Shown: piece by piece, positions 63,449-64,000 of the stretch
Position numbering within the stretch: position 1 is the first letter of the stretch
How the letters are laid out: each line of letters begins with the position of its first letter
Assembly: GCA_021927905.1 (NCBI GenBank)
Contig: BLLK01000049.1
Span: forward strand, 53,073 to 117,072
Length of the DNA stretch: 64,000 nucleotides
Direction: 5' to 3'
Source of the DNA: Chaetoceros tenuissimus
Lineage: Eukaryota; Bacillariophyta; Thalassiosirophyceae; Chaetocerotales; Chaetocerotaceae
Translations under genes and position numbers: made by a program
Notes under the pieces: model-generated
Seen by the model: the letters and a program-made list of their open reading frames with translations, nothing else
What the model was told of the DNA's origin: nothing
Databases searched by the model: none

Positions 63449-64000
63449 CTATACAATGGATATTTGAATAGGTTCATCATGTACAAGTTTCTACAGGATA
63501 GAAGAGTCAATATATACATGTGAGTTAGACAAACAGTAGAGCAGAAAGAAACGTTGCATGAAATGACGTACCTTGTGAAAGAGATGGCTCGACTCGATAG
63601 GAGTCATTGTACCAGTAGCATTCCATTCGAGAATGACAGTCTTTGAATTGCGAACCTCCAATATCACTTCGACAAAAGGTTCGTTTATCACTGAGAAATC
63701 AAAGAATACGATGGATGACTTTTTACTACCAGTATTGGACCACTCATCTAAAAGTAACATTTGGTCGATCCATAGACGATAATATTCAGCCTTGACTTGA
63801 ATGGAACAACAAGTATCACTTGATTGAGGAGATGAAATGAATCCATTCCATCTAATCGAGGCATGAGTGGTGGTAAGATTTACAGCTTGATCAATTCTAT
63901 AAAAGTGAAGCGAGTCATTGGTCATGAATTCGTTCAAATAATACGTTCCTTGTATTCCTTGAGGTGAGAGTTGGCTAACTTCAATTAGGTAGTCTCCTCT
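63449..64000 (-). CDS. PA14-domain protein, C-terminal part (cut by right edge)
   Basis: Exon 1 visible from 64000 to 63572, then an 81-nt intron (GTACGT donor, CTGTAG acceptor) and a last exon 63490-63449 ending in TAG. The sequence reads GIQGTYYLNEFM, SIRWNGFISSP, CSIQVKAEYYRLWIDQMLLLDEWSN and VEVILEVRNS, the beta-sandwich pattern of PA14 domains (GxxGxYY, RWxGxxxP, DGxxLxVDxxxxxxxW). The domain binds glycans in yeast adhesins and glycosidases. Most of the gene lies beyond the window, so the enzyme or receptor it belongs to cannot be told. Confidence 0.7.

Overview
The window looks like nuclear DNA of a diatom, possibly a centric, Chaetoceros-like one (genus is inference). It is AT-rich, with short GT-AG introns, TTAGGG-type internal telomeric blocks, and two Copia-type LTR retrotransposons resembling the diatom CoDi lineages. 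It also has plastid presequences of the signal-peptide plus SAF type, a plastid galactolipid synthase, and secreted proteins with Pro/Ser-rich or Lys/Ser-rich (silaffin-like) tails.

Layout. 1-7.7 kb: a RING-finger gene running off the left edge, then a very large transposase-like protein carrying a DEDDy 3'-5' exonuclease domain. 7.7-11.5 kb: a plastid-targeted small protein, MGDG synthase and an unknown gene. 11.6-23.9 kb: a cluster of BTB/T1 (KCTD-like) genes with a duplicated promoter block; one member is split by an 8.4-kb Copia element with identical LTRs and a 5-bp target duplication. 24-30 kb: a lysine-methyltransferase-like protein, a secreted Cys-rich/ShK-like protein and a three-exon membrane protein. 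30.0-36.1 kb: a second, older Copia element on the minus strand. 36.4-49.6 kb: a TPR-MYND-Kelch gene interrupted by a telomeric repeat, a fucosyltransferase-like gene, an H15-FKBP fusion, two further members of the secreted family, a protein built of CxGxxCDN repeats, and EBP2. 50-64 kb: a 2OG-oxygenase-like gene, acetylglutamate kinase, ARF1, a rhamnosyltransferase-like gene, BDP1 (TFIIIB), two tandem HtrL/YibB-like genes, a small membrane protein and a PA14-domain gene cut by the right edge.

The genes do not form one pathway. The points of greatest interest are: (i) a 23-nt telomeric repeat that begins GT, ends AG and whose removal restores the Kelch reading frame exactly; (ii) two LTR elements with different inferred priming modes, one half-tRNA-iMet and one self-complementary (Tf1-like); (iii) the transposase/exonuclease giant; (iv) the secreted family with silica-protein-like tails. 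Several otherwise well-preserved genes carry single frame breaks, so either consensus errors or real decay must be considered throughout.
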